From: JAFNAG01 sp050011535 | GTDB taxonomy: Bacteria; Acidobacteriota; UBA6911 | DNA: 64,000 bases | Direction: 5' to 3' | NCBI GenBank assembly: GCA_050011535.1 | Contig: JBEKIX010000009.1 | Location: forward strand, 1-64,000 | Shown here: piece after piece, positions 24,543 to 32,506 of the stretch | How the letters are laid out: the number at the start of each line of letters is the position of its first letter | How positions within the stretch are numbered: position 1 is the stretch's first letter | Notes under the pieces: model-generated | Seen by the model: only the letters and a program-made list of their open reading frames with translations | What the model was told of the DNA's origin: nothing | Database searches by the model: none | Made by a program: the position numbers and the translations under genes

Positions 24543-25358
24543 TCACTCACCCAAAAGCGCTTTGGGATCTATCTGATCCCCGTTGCGGCTTATTTCAAAG
24601 TGAAGGTGGGCGCCTGTCGATCGCCCTGTGCTCCCCACGGTTCCCAAAACCTGGGACGCCTGGATGGAATCGCCTGCGTTCACGAGCAGCGTGCCCATAT
24701 GGGCGTACCGGGTTTCAAATCCATCCTGGTGCTGCACAACCACGGTATTGCCGTACCCATTCTGATAACCGGAAAACACCACGCTGCCGGCAGCGGCCGC
24801 GTGAATCCTTGTGCCCTGCGGTGCGGCAATGTCCACACCGTGATGAAACTGCATCTCATGCGTAATCGGATCCCTACGAATACCGAAACCGGAAGAAAGT
24901 GGCGCCTGCACGGGCATGCGGAAATCCGGGACCTCGTCTCCTCCCGTATTCGCGCTTCCGGCGGAAGGAAGCGTTGCTTTGCTGATGGCATCGTCTACCG
25001 ATCCCAGCTGTGCCGCCGGCGCCTGATTGGAGAGGTTGCGCATCAGCAGGTCCGAGATTCCGAGTGCGCCGCGTTTTGCCAGATTGCGGGCTAGTTCCTG
25101 ATCGAACATTTCCGTGTAGATGTCCTGTCCCGGCCCCTTTTCCGTAAGCCCTGAGTCGTCGATCGTATCGCGCATTACGGTCAACATATGAGACAAAAAC
25201 ATAGCTTCAAATTCCTTCGCGGCATCCTGGAGCTGCGCGTCGGTTTTGGCGGTCCCGTTGCCGGACTTGCGCAGCAGGTCTGCGGTCGAACGATCAACGC
25301 TCTCCATTACGGATCTGTTCAGCAAGCTGCCCGCCAAGGTATCTTGCGTCATCGCCAC
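24543..25358 (-). CDS. flgJ: FlgJ-type rod-binding domain fused to M23 (LytM) peptidase
   Basis: 271 residues. Residues about 35-110 match the FlgJ rod-binding domain: AAKEFEAMFLSHML, GPGQDIYTEMFDQELA. Residues about 145-271 are an M23 endopeptidase domain with HHGVDIAAPQGTRI, SGYQNGYGNTVVVQH, YAHMGTLLV and HLHFEI, so both zinc-ligand motifs (HxxxD and HxH) are intact. Enterobacterial FlgJ carries a glycosidase instead. It would cut peptidoglycan peptides to let the rod pass. It is last in the flgF-flgG-flgA-flgH-flgI-flgJ unit. Confidence 0.92.
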   Translation of the reverse strand: MAMTQDTLAGSLLNRSVMESVDRSTADLLRKSGNGTAKTDAQLQDAAKEFEAMFLSHMLTVMRDTIDDSGLTEKGPGQDIYTEMFDQELARNLAKRGALGISDLLMRNLSNQAPAAQLGSVDDAISKATLPSAGSANTGGDEVPDFRMPVQAPLSSGFGIRRDPITHEMQFHHGVDIAAPQGTRIHAAAAGSVVFSGYQNGYGNTVVVQHQDGFETRYAHMGTLLVNAGDSIQASQVLGTVGSTGRSTGAHLHFEISRNGDQIDPKALLGE

Positions 25359-25398
25359 TCTCCGCCGGCTTCCCTCGAATCACGGTTCTCAGGATTCA

Positions 25399-26508
25399 TT
25401 ACAATATTTCCAATTCGGCCTGCAAGGCTCCGGAGGCTTTGATTGCCTGGAAGATCGCGATGATGTCCCGCGGCGAAGCGCCAATCGAGTTCAACGCGCG
25501 CACGATTTCCTCGACGCTGGCCCCTTCATGAAGGGTAACCGCGTGTCCCTTGTCCTCTTGAACCGCCACCGTTGTTTGGGGAACGACGGCGGTAGTGCCC
25601 TGCCCCATCGGCGCGGGCTGGGAAACCTCGAGCGTGGTACCCACCTGAAGGGAGAGGCTGCCGTGGATGATCGACACGGCCGAGATTTTCACTTCTTTAC
25701 CCAGCACGATGGTCCCGGTCTTTTCGTTGAGCACGACTCGCGCAGGGAAGTCCACTTCCATTCTGGCGTTCTCTACCATCGACATGAAATCCACTACCCG
25801 CTGAGAGTAGTCTGCGGGAATCTTGATGCTGATCGTCCGTCCGTCGACCGCTTTGGCGACAGCCGTGCCGACCGCATCGTTGATTACCTTCACGGCCCGG
25901 CTGGCGCTGGTAAAATCGCTGTCGTGCAGGATGAGCGTCAGCTCGGTGCGGCCTGCCAGATTGACCGGCACTTCCTTTTCCACCAGACCCCCGTTCGGGA
26001 TTCTGCCGACCGTGGGATGGTTCGTCTGGACCTTGTTTGCGCCCGCGCTCGCACTAAATCCTCCGAGGGCGAGTTGCCCTTGAGCGCTGGCATAAATCTC
26101 ATTGTTGGCAGCCTTCAGAGGCGTCATGATGAGGACACCGCCCTGGAGGCTCTGTGCATCGCCGATGGAGCTGACGGTCACGTCGATGCTGCTGCCGCTG
26201 CGGATGAATGGGGGGAGAATGGCCGTAACCATGACGGCTGCGATGTTTTTGACGCGAATCTGGTCCGCTGAGATGGTTATCCCGCTGCGTTCGAGCATGT
26301 TGGCAAGGGTCTGGGTCGAAAAAAAGGTCTGGCGGCTGTCTCCCGTGCCGCTGAGGCCGACTACCAGGCCATAACCGACCAGCTGGTTTTCTCGCACGCC
26401 TGCAAACGATGCGATGTCCTTGATACGGCTGGAGCCCATCGACATCGGCTCCATCAGGGACGCGAGGATTATCACCAGAACTGCACCGGCATTTCGCGCT
26501 TGCTTCAT
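25399..26508 (-). CDS. flgI: Flagellar P-ring protein FlgI
   Basis: 369 residues from ATG 26508 (the upstream GTG at 26520 has no ribosome binding site). A signal peptide occupies about 1-27. SRIKDIASFAGVRENQLVGYGLVVGL is the family signature, read here in pieces. The C-terminus has GASVEEIVRALNSIGASPRDIIAI. It forms the ring around the rod in the peptidoglycan layer and shows that the cell has a Gram-negative type basal body. Confidence 0.95.
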   Translation of the reverse strand: MKQARNAGAVLVIILASLMEPMSMGSSRIKDIASFAGVRENQLVGYGLVVGLSGTGDSRQTFFSTQTLANMLERSGITISADQIRVKNIAAVMVTAILPPFIRSGSSIDVTVSSIGDAQSLQGGVLIMTPLKAANNEIYASAQGQLALGGFSASAGANKVQTNHPTVGRIPNGGLVEKEVPVNLAGRTELTLILHDSDFTSASRAVKVINDAVGTAVAKAVDGRTISIKIPADYSQRVVDFMSMVENARMEVDFPARVVLNEKTGTIVLGKEVKISAVSIIHGSLSLQVGTTLEVSQPAPMGQGTTAVVPQTTVAVQEDKGHAVTLHEGASVEEIVRALNSIGASPRDIIAIFQAIKASGALQAELEIL

Positions 26509-26521
26509 TTTGGCTCTCACC

Positions 26522-27232
26522 TCAGAAGGGGAAAATTCCGTTCAAGATGCGGTACAGTAATCCCGGTTTCAGCGGCTGGCTGACTACGCCCTTGCCCTGC
26601 ACGCGAATCTCCATCTGAGCGACCGCCGCCGAAGGCACTTCATTGTTGGCGCCGATGTCCTCGGGGCGCAGCACGCCGGTCACGTAGATGACCTGATTTT
26701 CATTGTTGAGGCTCAGCGTGCGCACGCCCTCGATCACCAGATACCCGTTGGGCAGCACGGACTTAACGCGCGCGGTCACGGTAGTAGTGAGTGTCGTGGC
26801 CCGTGTCGTGGCCCCATTGCCCTTAAAGGTGGTGGTGCCCGACCCGTTCACGGCGTTCGAGAGCTCTTTGATCTTTTTTTCGGCGCCGAACAGGTTGCTC
26901 ATCCCTATCTGGGCAGTACTGGCCCTGTTGCTCGTGGCATCCGCCGCAGAACTGGCCTGCGTCGATTCTGAAACGACAATGGTGACGACGTCATTTACAT
27001 CGCGAGCCTTGAAATCGCGGAACAGGTTGAGATGGCTGCTCTGGCCCACCCACAAGGATCCATCCGTGGTCTGTTGGGGCGTCGTCTGGGCACTGGCTTC
27101 GGCAACATAGCTGCCCAGGCTCGCAGCGGCGGTCGTCGAGATTTTCTTTGGACCGCAAGCCGACGCCAGTCCGGCGAGAGACAACAGTAAGAACAGGCTA
27201 AAGCAACATCTTGCACGGTACTGCTTCATCAT
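26522..27232 (-). CDS. flgH: Flagellar L-ring lipoprotein FlgH
   Basis: 236 residues. The N-terminus is a lipoprotein signal with cysteine after LASA. SLWVGQSSHLNLFRDFKARDVNDVVTI resembles the FlgH core, as do NGYLVIEGVRTLSLNNENQ and VTGVLRPEDI. It assembles the outer-membrane ring of the basal body. It is adjacent to flgA and flgI. Either of two consecutive ATGs can be the start. Confidence 0.95.
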   Translation of the reverse strand: MMKQYRARCCFSLFLLLSLAGLASACGPKKISTTAAASLGSYVAEASAQTTPQQTTDGSLWVGQSSHLNLFRDFKARDVNDVVTIVVSESTQASSAADATSNRASTAQIGMSNLFGAEKKIKELSNAVNGSGTTTFKGNGATTRATTLTTTVTARVKSVLPNGYLVIEGVRTLSLNNENQVIYVTGVLRPEDIGANNEVPSAAVAQMEIRVQGKGVVSQPLKPGLLYRILNGIFPF

Positions 27233-27239
27233 TTACCCC

Positions 27240-28427
27240 CTAGCGCGCGACGCGCACTTCTCCCTGGCCGGTGACCACAGCCGCGATCGCACGATCCGAG
27301 TCAAGATTCCTCACCTTGATCCGATCTCCGATTTTCCCGTTCTGCAGGGCTCGCGCGAGAGTCGTGACGCAGATTGCGCTCCCCTGCGATACGAGCCGAA
27401 CCGTGTCCCCGCTGTGCACGAGATTGATTTCGTTCACCCAATCACGCTTGAGGAGTTCTCCGGTCCCCAGCGCGCGCTTCGCGGTCGTGCCGATCACTTC
27501 CTCGCAAGTCCGGAAGTAGGCAGCGCCCGGCTCTTCGATGTCGGCAAGCGCGTCACGCAAATCGTCCGCTTGCAGCGTGTGTGCGTACGGCACGGGCTTT
27601 GCCAGCTGGACCACGTGCGCTCGCACGCGCACGTCGGCCTTGACCCAGAAGGTGCGCAGCGTCCTGCCCTCGGAAACTGCCGCCATTGGAATCAGCATGC
27701 TGCGATTGTTCGAGGGCAGCGCCCTGCCGATGACATTCAGCTTCAGTTCACCCTGGGGAAGCTCGATCGCCGTCAGATTTTCAATCGATGGAATCTCAAT
27801 TTCTTCCTGTCTCCACTCTGTGACGGAGGCAAAATGCGCCTTCAAAACGGAGACGATTTCCTCTAGAGCGGGTACGCGTGTCGCAACAGAGACTCGAGTA
27901 CAATCTGCGCCTGTGATCAACACCTCCTTTGGGCTCGCAACGAGGCCGCGAATCAGCTCAAAGACCTCGGCTCTGCTCAAGGTGCGGGCTTGCAGTATCA
28001 CCCCCAAAGGAGCCTGCGCCAGGCGGGTCACCAGGACCTCGTCATCCCCACTGAGATCGGCGATGTCCGCGAGGATCAGGGTGGACCCCTTGACAACTGC
28101 CTCGGAGCGCAGCCGGATGGTGCAGATTCCTCCAGGAGTTGGCCAAGCGTTCGAGAAACAGCACAGCAAGGCTGCCACCAGAATCGCGGCAGCCGGCAAG
28201 CTTCGGACTCTCCCCTCGACCACACGAGGGGGGGACGATTTTTGGGGCAGCGTAGGGCGGGTCCTGAGCCAACGGTTTCTATGCAACTGGCTCTGCAGGT
28301 TCATTGAAAGCAGACTTGTGAGGCGGCTATCGGTCCGGACAAAACCTGAGGTGGAAACCGTCCGATAAAACAGCCGGTGCGCAAAGCGTGCGGGGCGTGA
28401 TCTGAGGAGAGAGTTCGAAGCTTGCAT
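27240..28427 (-). CDS. flgA: Flagellar P-ring chaperone FlgA
   Basis: 395 residues if translation starts at 28427, 11 bases after the flgG stop. The hydrophobic signal segment (AAAILVAALLCCF) lies only at about residues 78-92, preceded by an Arg/Ser-rich stretch, so the true start may be a GTG or TTG near 28200-28220. The C-terminal SAF-like domain has AYFRTCEEVIGTTAKRAL, LVHSGDTVRLVSQGSAI and GDRIKVRNLDS, typical for FlgA. It helps P-ring assembly in the periplasm. The middle (about 110-250) is more divergent. Confidence 0.87.
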   Translation of the reverse strand: MQASNSLLRSRPARFAHRLFYRTVSTSGFVRTDSRLTSLLSMNLQSQLHRNRWLRTRPTLPQKSSPPRVVEGRVRSLPAAAILVAALLCCFSNAWPTPGGICTIRLRSEAVVKGSTLILADIADLSGDDEVLVTRLAQAPLGVILQARTLSRAEVFELIRGLVASPKEVLITGADCTRVSVATRVPALEEIVSVLKAHFASVTEWRQEEIEIPSIENLTAIELPQGELKLNVIGRALPSNNRSMLIPMAAVSEGRTLRTFWVKADVRVRAHVVQLAKPVPYAHTLQADDLRDALADIEEPGAAYFRTCEEVIGTTAKRALGTGELLKRDWVNEINLVHSGDTVRLVSQGSAICVTTLARALQNGKIGDRIKVRNLDSDRAIAAVVTGQGEVRVAR

Positions 28428-28438
28428 GGTTCCAATTC

Positions 28439-29227
28439 TTATCTGACTATGTTGTTTGCCTGAGAAAGCATGTCATCTGCGCTGTGGATGACCTTCGAGT
28501 TCGCTTCGTAAGCGCGCTGGCTCACGATCATGTTAACCATCTCTTCCACCACGCTGACGTTGGACTGCTCCTGGAAGCCAGAGAGCAACGTCCCCAGGCC
28601 ATTTTCTCCCGGCGTTCCCGTGATGGCATCGCCGGAGGCCTGGGTGGGAGTGAAGAGGTTTTTGCCGATGCTGTCGAGTCCGGCCGGATTCTGAAACATG
28701 GCGATCTCAATCTTGCCTACCTGCTGCGGCGTCGTTTGTCCGGCCTGAATCACCGACACGGTGCCGTCGGCGCCAATGCTGATGCCGGTCTGGTCCTGGG
28801 GAATGGTGATCTGCGGATCCAGCAGATTACCATCCGAAGTGACCATCGCGCCGTCACGGTTCACCTGGAAGTTTCCGGCGCGCGTGTAAGCGAGCTGGCC
28901 GTTGGGCTGGAGGATCTGGAAAAACCCTTGCCCCTCGATCACGATATCAAGGGGATTGTCCGTCGCCGAGTAATCACCCTGGGTGAATATCATCTCAGTG
29001 GCAATCGGCTTGGTTCCGAGCCCGACTTGCAGTCCCACGGGGACATCCGTGCTCGCCGTATTGGCCGTGCCTGCGTTGCGCTCGTTTTGATAGAGAAGGT
29101 CCTGAAATTGCGTGCGGCGCTGCTTGAAGCCGGTCGTGTTGACGTTAGCAAGATTGTGCGCAATGGTATCGATGTTTAGCTGTTGCGCATTCATGCCGCT
29201 TGCGGCCGTATACAATGCTCGTAACAT
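28439..29227 (-). CDS. flgG: Distal rod protein FlgG
   Basis: 262 residues, the expected size. It has MLRALYTAASGMNAQQLNI, NLANVNTTGFKQRR and QDLLYQ at the N-terminus, and SNVSVVEEMVNMIVSQRAYE at the C-terminus. It builds the distal rod. It lies 8 bases after flgF. Confidence 0.96.
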   Translation of the reverse strand: MLRALYTAASGMNAQQLNIDTIAHNLANVNTTGFKQRRTQFQDLLYQNERNAGTANTASTDVPVGLQVGLGTKPIATEMIFTQGDYSATDNPLDIVIEGQGFFQILQPNGQLAYTRAGNFQVNRDGAMVTSDGNLLDPQITIPQDQTGISIGADGTVSVIQAGQTTPQQVGKIEIAMFQNPAGLDSIGKNLFTPTQASGDAITGTPGENGLGTLLSGFQEQSNVSVVEEMVNMIVSQRAYEANSKVIHSADDMLSQANNIVR

Positions 29228-29235
29228 GATTTCTC

Positions 29236-29970
29236 CTAGCGACTGAGTCTGTCGATTGCCTTCGCGTCCAAATCGTTGACCATTAGATTGACGCCTTTTT
29301 GAATCGCCTCAAAATTGCGCATCAGTTCGACCATGCGCACCGTAGCCAATAACGGATTCACGTTTGACTGCTCCTGATATCCCTGCCGCACGGTCACGTT
29401 TGTCGCGGCTTTGGGAGTCTGGTTATTGTGAACCGCGAGCAGAGAACCTCCCTCGAGCGACAGCGAGGCCGGATCATCGAACGAGGCGAGCTTGAGGCGA
29501 TCGACGGTTACTCCGTTGAGCGAGATTTGCCCATCCTGATCGATGTTTACCTTCCCGGGACCCAAAACGATGTGTCCTGCATCGCCGAGCACAGGGTACC
29601 CATCCGACGTGCACAGAACTGACTTGGTGTCCGTGGTCAGATTTCCGTTGCGCGTGTAGCGCACGCCACCCGGAGTCTCGACGGTCAGCAGTCCGTTTCC
29701 CACGAGCGCCACATCGAGATCGTTTCCCGTTCCAACCAGCGATCCAGTGCTGAGATCCACGGCGCCTTGAGCCACCACTGCATGTGTGTTGATCGCCGAG
29801 TCGATCTGAGGCGAGGCGGATGAGTCCATGGCCAGGTTCAACGCAGTAAAGAAGGTCTTTTGCTCCTTGAACCCCGTTGTATTGACGTTGGCCAGGTTGT
29901 TTGCAAGCATGTCCAGGGCATCCATTTGGGCCTTCATCCCGGAATATGCTGTGTAGAGACCGCTATGCAC
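29236..29970 (-). CDS. flgF: Proximal rod protein FlgF
   Basis: 244 residues from GTG 29970 with AGGAG seven bases upstream. It has GLYTAYSGMKAQMDALDML, NLANVNTTGFKEQK, and a C-terminal SNVNPLLATVRMVELMRNFE. It is a FlgF/FlgG-type rod protein, shorter than flgG and preceding it in the operon. It is the first gene after the sigma-54 promoter at 30036-30051. Confidence 0.9.
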   Translation of the reverse strand: MHSGLYTAYSGMKAQMDALDMLANNLANVNTTGFKEQKTFFTALNLAMDSSASPQIDSAINTHAVVAQGAVDLSTGSLVGTGNDLDVALVGNGLLTVETPGGVRYTRNGNLTTDTKSVLCTSDGYPVLGDAGHIVLGPGKVNIDQDGQISLNGVTVDRLKLASFDDPASLSLEGGSLLAVHNNQTPKAATNVTVRQGYQEQSNVNPLLATVRMVELMRNFEAIQKGVNLMVNDLDAKAIDRLSR

Positions 29971-29982
29971 GTTTCATCTCCT

Positions 29983-30001
29983 GAGCTCCCTGCGGGAGCT
30001 C
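29983..30001 (-). other. Perfect hairpin in the flgF leader
   Basis: GAGCTCCC-TGC-GGGAGCTC, an 8-bp stem with a 3-base loop, lies just after the predicted start of the flgF transcript and 3 bases before its AGGAG. It may stabilise the mRNA 5' end; no T run follows. Confidence 0.5.
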
Positions 30002-30035
30002 CGTTTTATGATGTCGCGAGTGCCACCCGGTTGTT

Positions 30036-30051
30036 TGCAAGTTTCGTGCCA
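30036..30051 (-). promoter_or_regulatory. Sigma-54 promoter of flgF-flgG-flgA-flgH-flgI-flgJ
   Basis: Minus strand TGGCAC-GAAAC-TTGCA, an exact match to the -24/-12 consensus with GG-N10-GC. The predicted start is near 30025, about 55 bases before the flgF GTG. Confidence 0.82.
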
Positions 30052-30191
30052 TAAACTTAGGTCCTGAAATCTGATGCATTCACAGCACTTCAAGCTGGAA
30101 GGACCCGCCTGAAGTGTCAAGGTTCCGATACAAACTGGCAATTTCTTCCCACCCGCCTGGGCAAGGCTTGCTGCGCGTTTCCCGATTTTCG

Positions 30192-30629
30192 TCAAGGAGA
30201 AGCCTGCGCGTAACCCTTGAGGCCCTCGGAAGCGGCCGCTGCCGGAGCTCGTTCGATATATTTACGCAGACTTAGAATCAACTCTGCCTCCCCCCTGGGA
30301 ATGCGCAGGCGCTGGGCAATTTCTTCGAGGGCGACTCCCTTACGCGCAAGAGTAAGGACCTGGTGCCTTCGTTCCAATGGAGCCGGAGATTCAGAAGATG
30401 GCATTGACATATCGAGCACCTTTTCTTCGATCTTCGTGAGATCACATCGGACATGCTGATACAAATCCGTCTGCAGCTCTGCCATTTGCAGCAAATCCTC
30501 GGAGAGACAAGTCATCTCCTGCTTCAGGGCCGAGAAACGGCGCCGCCACCGACCCTGCAACACCAGATATCCCGCGGCGAGCGGGACCCATGCGCCGAAG
30601 CATAAGATAAAGCCATATGGCAAGCTCAT
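30192..30629 (-). CDS. DUF2802/DUF6115-like membrane-anchored protein with C-terminal HTH
   Basis: 145 residues. One membrane segment near the N-terminus (about 5-24), a charged coiled-coil region (about 28-75), then a short helix-turn-helix: RHQVLTLARKGVALEEIA, RLRIPRGEAELILSL. Proteins with this architecture occur at the end of flagellar operons in many bacteria and have no settled role. GGGAGG precedes the ATG. It is the last gene of the fliL...fliM unit. Confidence 0.75.
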   Translation of the reverse strand: MSLPYGFILCFGAWVPLAAGYLVLQGRWRRRFSALKQEMTCLSEDLLQMAELQTDLYQHVRCDLTKIEEKVLDMSMPSSESPAPLERRHQVLTLARKGVALEEIAQRLRIPRGEAELILSLRKYIERAPAAAASEGLKGYAQASP

Positions 30630-30659
30630 AAGGGCCTCCCGGCCGCCCGTAGCGCGTTC

Positions 30660-31544
30660 TCAAATATGCGCGCCGGCAGGCAGCTTGAGAATCATGGTCT
30701 GCACATCCAGAATCATGGTTTGCAGCACAGGAGCCGTCAGCCTCAGATGTCGCGCCGACGCCTCCTCCTCCAATTGAAGCGATTTGTTTTTCTGGAAACC
30801 CACTTCCAGAAAGATCATCGAAGCGTCCGCCAGGGCCACAATGGCAGCCAGAGTCCTGTGGCTGGGCGCGGCGAGGCAGTCGTGATGGTAGAGAGTGGCC
30901 TCAAGAAGTTGCTTCGGGAAATGCCATTTCTGGGCCAGGAGAGCGCCAACATGAACGTGCGTGAAACCGAAAGTCTGTTGTTCGGCCTCCTGGAATGTTG
31001 ACCCACCGCGATACACCTCGCTCAGAATTTCCCGATAGAGCTTGTTCCGGTTTTTCAGGAGCACCATTTTGCCCATATCGTGAAGCAGACCGCAGGTGAA
31101 CGCCTCCTCCACGACCGGGTAGCCCGTGCGAGCCGCGATGACTTTAGCCGCAACCGCAGCACCCAACGAGTGTTCCCAAAAAAGCTGGGTTGTGAGGTCT
31201 TTGTTCCCTGCCGAGCCAGACGGAAAGATCTGGCCCACGGCCGCGGCCACCAGGATGGAGCGCACGGTGTCAAGCCCGAGAATGGTGATCGCGTGCGAGA
31301 GGGTGGACACTTCACGCTCAAAACAATACATCGCCGAATTGACGATCTTCAGAATGCGGGCCGTGAGAGCCTGGTCTCGTGTGATGACCGTTTGGAGTTC
31401 CCGTGCATTGACACGCGGATTGTCCATCATTTGCATGGCTGTCATGGCGGTGTCGGGCAGGGCTGGCAGATCGCCCGCCTGGTTCGCAATCTCGCGGAGA
31501 TCCCGCACCTGCAATTCCGGCGCTGACGACTCGACGATGTTCAT
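30660..31544 (-). CDS. HDOD-domain signalling protein
   Basis: 294 residues from ATG 31544 (GGGGAG four bases upstream); a TTG at 31562 is in frame but weaker. The HDOD core has LPALPDTAMTAMQMM, ITRDQALTARILKIVNSAMY, LSHAITILGLDTVRSIL and LLHDMGKMVLL. It retains the HD pair, which many HDOD proteins lack. HDOD proteins act in signalling networks, often with GGDEF or chemotaxis proteins. It sits between the FliY-like gene and the DUF2802-like gene. Confidence 0.88.
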   Translation of the reverse strand: MNIVESSAPELQVRDLREIANQAGDLPALPDTAMTAMQMMDNPRVNARELQTVITRDQALTARILKIVNSAMYCFEREVSTLSHAITILGLDTVRSILVAAAVGQIFPSGSAGNKDLTTQLFWEHSLGAAVAAKVIAARTGYPVVEEAFTCGLLHDMGKMVLLKNRNKLYREILSEVYRGGSTFQEAEQQTFGFTHVHVGALLAQKWHFPKQLLEATLYHHDCLAAPSHRTLAAIVALADASMIFLEVGFQKNKSLQLEEEASARHLRLTAPVLQTMILDVQTMILKLPAGAHI

Positions 31545-31563
31545 GAATCTCCCCTCTCCCAAC

Positions 31564-32496
31564 CTAACCCAGGGACCTGATCCGATCCGCAGTGCTTTCC
31601 ACTTCCATGACCTTCACTCCATAATTTCCGTCGACGACGACGACTTCGCCGTGGGCGATGGGCTTGTCATTGACGGAGATCGTGACCGGATCATTGACTC
31701 CCTTCTCCAGGTCGATCACAGAGCCGACGCCGAGTTTCAGAATGTCGCGCAACGCCATCTGGGCCCCGCCGAACGAAACGGCGACTTCGAGCTCCACGTC
31801 AAGAATAAGGTCGATGTTCCAGCTGTTCTGCTGCTTAGTCACCTCAGGGTTCGCATTTCCCGCGGCCGTTTTATCGGCGGCGGAAGAACCGCCGCTTGTA
31901 GACCCGGCATATTGGGGCAGTTGCGCATTCAGCGATGCAAGCAGGTCCGCGCGCATGAGAAGCCACATCGATGTATCCGGGCAGTTCTCTACCTTCAGCT
32001 GAAGATTCAGTCCCATCGCATCCGAGTACGCGTCATCGAGCTGCAAAAGAGCGTCATTATCACCCGCAGGATTGATCGGCCGCGGGGCGGCTGCCTGGAT
32101 GGACAGCCCGCAGGATAATGCGAGGCTCTGGCCGGAGGCTTTCAGAGCGCTCGCGAAGAATTGAAGGCAAGCCTCCATGATCTTGGTGTCGATCGGCTCA
32201 CCTTCCGGCGCTTCCAAGCCTGACAAAAGTCCACCGAGGCGGGCAACATCCGATTGGGCCATCACAAGGAGAGCACTGCCGCTGATCCCCGAGTCGAACT
32301 GGATCTCGATGCCGAGGCTAGGGCCGGGTTTCGTCAGGTCGCGCAACGAGACCGGTTCCATTCGGATGCAGGCTGCGCTGGCCGTGCTGTGCAGGGAGCT
32401 CCTCGATGCCTCGGAAAAGCCTGCGCCAAAAGCCTGGAACAGCGGCTCCAGGACTTTCTGTTGGTTCGTGAGTTTGTAAGAGTTAGAGCTGTTCAC
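31564..32496 (-). CDS. FliN/FliY-family motor switch protein, long form
   Basis: 310 residues from GTG 32496 with GAGG eight bases upstream. The C-terminal 90 residues are a FliN/SpoA domain (LDVELEVAVSFGGAQM, LRDILKLGVGSVIDLEKGVN, IAHGEVVVVDGNYGV). The N-terminal 200 residues resemble the CheC-like part of FliY, but the ExxN active-site pattern of CheC/FliY phosphatases is not visible (MEACLQFF in its place). A short, separate FliN is encoded at 42303-42590, so the switch has two SpoA-domain proteins. It is encoded directly after fliM. Confidence 0.82.
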   Translation of the reverse strand: MNSSNSYKLTNQQKVLEPLFQAFGAGFSEASRSSLHSTASAACIRMEPVSLRDLTKPGPSLGIEIQFDSGISGSALLVMAQSDVARLGGLLSGLEAPEGEPIDTKIMEACLQFFASALKASGQSLALSCGLSIQAAAPRPINPAGDNDALLQLDDAYSDAMGLNLQLKVENCPDTSMWLLMRADLLASLNAQLPQYAGSTSGGSSAADKTAAGNANPEVTKQQNSWNIDLILDVELEVAVSFGGAQMALRDILKLGVGSVIDLEKGVNDPVTISVNDKPIAHGEVVVVDGNYGVKVMEVESTADRIRSLG

Positions 32497-32506
32497 CGCG
32501 AGTACC

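Noticed and set aside
25246..26271. 341-residue plus-strand open frame opposite flgI
   Set aside because: It is a shadow of the flgI reading frame; the composition (His/Arg/Asp-rich) is not protein-like.
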